DNA from: Rhizobium bangladeshense
GTDB taxonomy: Bacteria > Pseudomonadota > Alphaproteobacteria > Rhizobiales > Rhizobiaceae
Assembly: GCF_017357245.1 (NCBI RefSeq)
Contig: NZ_CP071613.1
Span: forward strand, 186,001-250,000
Direction of reading: 5' to 3'
DNA: 64,000 nt
In this document: positions 62,407 to 64,000 of the stretch, in pieces
Layout: each line of letters opens with the position of its first letter
Numbering within the stretch: the stretch's first letter is position 1
The notes under the pieces: model-generated
Database searches by the model: none
Seen by the model: the letters and a program-made list of their open reading frames with translations, nothing else
What the model was told of the DNA's origin: nothing
Translations under genes and position numbers: made by a program

Positions 62407-64000
62407 ATGGACAGGAAGCTTGTGGCTATCCTAGCGGCCGACGTGGTTGGATACTCGGCGCTGATGGAGCGTGACGAGACGGGCACCTTCGAGCGTCTCA
62501 CCACGATACGCAAGAAGCTGATCGAGCCGGAAATCGCCAGGCGACGCGGCTGCATCTTCAAGCTCATGGGAGACGGCTTGCTTGCCGAATTCTGCAGCGC
62601 CGTGGATGCGGTTGAATGCGCGGTGTCAGTGCAGCGCGCGCTAAACGAGCGCAATGCGGAGGTGCCGCAGAATGAGCGGCTGGAGCTGAGAATAGGGCTC
62701 AATCTCGGTGAAGTTATTGTCGACGGCGATGACCGCTATGGCGAAGGAGTCAATGTGTCGGCGCGCCTGCAGCAACTCGCCGATCCCGGCGGCATCTGTA
62801 TCTCCGGCAAGGTCGTGCGCGAGGTCGAAAAGACACTTGCCTTCGGATTTGAACCGATGGGCGAGCAAAGGGTCAAGAACATTGCCGAGCCGATCACAGT
62901 CCATCGTCTGGTGCAGGAAGGTACTTCTCCGGAAGCGCGATTGGCAAGGCCACCTGCCCTGCCGAATAAGCCGTCGATAGCCGTATTGGCCTTCGAAAAC
63001 ATGAGCGGCGACCCAGAGCAGGAATATTTTACCGATGGATTGGTTGAAGATGTCATCACTAACCTTTCGAAGATTTCGAGCCTTTTCGTCATCGCGCGAA
63101 ACTCCACCTTCGCCTACAAAAGCAGGGCCATGGACGTCAGGCAGATCGCCAGGGATCTAGGCGTTCGCTACGTGCTCGTAGGTAGTGTACGGCGGGCGGC
63201 GAACCGCTTGCGTATCACTGCGCACTTGATTGAAGGGCGGGACGCAACCCATATCTGGGCCGACAGGTTTGAGGGTGCGGCTGAGGACGTTTTCGATTTG
63301 CAGGATCAACTGACCGAACGGATCGTCGGAACGCTTGAGCCGACGATCCGGCGCGCGGAGATCGAGCGCGCGCGTCGCAAGCGGCCGGATAGCCTGGATG
63401 CCTATGATTTATTCCTCCGCGCGCTGCCGCACAGCTATGCCAATACACCGGCGGATACCAGTGAAGCTCTGCGGTTGCTGGGCGAGGCCTTGCGTCTTGA
63501 TCCCAACTATGCCTGCGCGCATGGCTATGCTGCCTGGGGATATGAACAGCGTTTCCTACGTGGCGGGTTCCATCCCGAGGACAGAGCTGCTGCTCTCAGG
63601 CACGCTGACGCGGCGCTCGCCACCGGCGGCGATGAACCGCAGGCGCTTTGCCTGGGGGGCTTCGTCCACGCCACGATCACGCATGATTATGACCGCTCCA
63701 TCAATGCGCTCGACAGGGCGCTGATGCTCGATGGAAATTCATCGCTCGCCTACGGTTTAAGCGCGATGGTTCACATGTTCAACGAAACCTATGATCAGTC
63801 ACGCGATCACGCATTCAGGGCCCTCCGGCTAAGCCCGCTCGATCCGATGAACTATCATTCCTATCTCGCGTTGGCCTGGGTCAGCCTGTTTACCGCTCGG
63901 TTTGAGGACGCCGTAAAATATTCAGCGCTCGGGATCCAAGTGAACCCCGCTTTCAGCATACTCCACGCCAGCCTAGCGGCGAGCTACGCCAATCTCGATC
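62407..64000 (+). CDS. Class III adenylate/guanylate cyclase with C-terminal TPR-like region (3' truncated)
   Basis: The frame is open from ATG 62407 (GAGGGG upstream) to the window end, 531 codons so far. An N-terminal cyclase domain has metal aspartate D12 in AILAADVVGYSALM, the second metal site in FKLMGDGLLAEF and NVSARLQQLADPGG. A middle segment (SIAVLAFENMSGDPEQEYFTDGL, LGVRYVLVGSVRR) is the TolB-like N-terminal piece usual in rhizobial cyclases. Then TPR-like helices follow (LLGEALRLDPNYACAHGYAAWG, AFRALRLSPLDPMNYHSYLALAW). It should make cAMP; no membrane helix is seen yet. The 3' end lies outside. Confidence 0.9.
   Translation, partial: MDRKLVAILAADVVGYSALMERDETGTFERLTTIRKKLIEPEIARRRGCIFKLMGDGLLAEFCSAVDAVECAVSVQRALNERNAEVPQNERLELRIGLNLGEVIVDGDDRYGEGVNVSARLQQLADPGGICISGKVVREVEKTLAFGFEPMGEQRVKNIAEPITVHRLVQEGTSPEARLARPPALPNKPSIAVLAFENMSGDPEQEYFTDGLVEDVITNLSKISSLFVIARNSTFAYKSRAMDVRQIARDLGVRYVLVGSVRRAANRLRITAHLIEGRDATHIWADRFEGAAEDVFDLQDQLTERIVGTLEPTIRRAEIERARRKRPDSLDAYDLFLRALPHSYANTPADTSEALRLLGEALRLDPNYACAHGYAAWGYEQRFLRGGFHPEDRAAALRHADAALATGGDEPQALCLGGFVHATITHDYDRSINALDRALMLDGNSSLAYGLSAMVHMFNETYDQSRDHAFRALRLSPLDPMNYHSYLALAWVSLFTARFEDAVKYSALGIQVNPAFSILHASLAASYANLD

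Overview
The window looks like DNA from a Rhizobium of the etli/leguminosarum type. It is GC-rich, packed with ABC and TRAP sugar uptake operons, and carries HWE/HisKA_2 sensor kinases, several Crp/Fnr paralogues, DUF6894 and other small rhizobial proteins, and general-stress promoters of the alphaproteobacterial GGAAC-N16-NGTT type. Two perfect 16-bp palindromes near the right end fit the partition-site consensus of repABC plasmids. A large plasmid or chromid is therefore more likely than the main chromosome; this is inference, since no rep gene lies in the window.

Layout. 0-6.2 kb: the end of an unknown gene, a GXWXG/DUF4334 protein, small secreted and stress-like proteins, an HWE kinase with its single-domain response regulator, a diguanylate cyclase and a DUF2243 membrane pair. 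6.3-12.6 kb (minus strand): a sugar-acid operon with an LDH2-family dehydrogenase, a GntR/FCD regulator, TRAP DctP-DctQ-DctM and an L-idonate-5-dehydrogenase-like enzyme. 12.6-27.7 kb: a stress and regulation island with three intact Crp/Fnr regulators and one frameshifted copy, a PAS-PAS-HisKA_2 kinase, two DUF892 ferritin-like proteins, DUF4142, an alpha/beta hydrolase, an ECF sigma/NrsF pair, a P450, an EcfG-like sigma and many very small proteins. At least eight GGAAC-N16-NGTT boxes tie these genes together. 27.7-33.7 kb (minus): a LacI-regulated fructan/sucrose-type operon with a GH32 enzyme and a CUT1 transporter. 33.7-36.2 kb: an MsbA-type ABC exporter and a secreted small protein with its own stress promoter.

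36.2-56.7 kb is the most striking part: a complete D-apiose catabolic gene set. A divergent GntR/FCD regulator faces oiaX (RuBisCO-like), oiaK (DUF1537 kinase), a TIM-like and an RpiB-like isomerase. These are followed by apnO, an RbsABC-type importer with a DUF2291 lipoprotein, apsD, apnL, dhaK/dhaL, and then a second (CUT1) importer wrapped around a cytoplasmic DUF5060/DUF4038 glycoside-hydrolase-like protein related to apiosidases. The same operator-like sequence, CTCATNATACCAG, precedes all three transcription units. The inferred flow is: apiosides enter through the CUT1 system and are split inside the cell, free apiose enters through the Rbs-type system, and both are oxidised to apionate, rearranged, phosphorylated, decarboxylated to erythrulose phosphate and isomerised to erythrose 4-phosphate.

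56.7-64 kb: a universal stress protein; a divergent trio of a Nudix-type regulator, an SPFH/band-7 protein and an NAD-kinase-like protein separated by two tandem palindromic boxes; about 1.7 kb without convincing genes but with repeats and the two parS-like palindromes; and the start of a class III adenylate cyclase fused to a long C-terminal repeat region that runs off the window.
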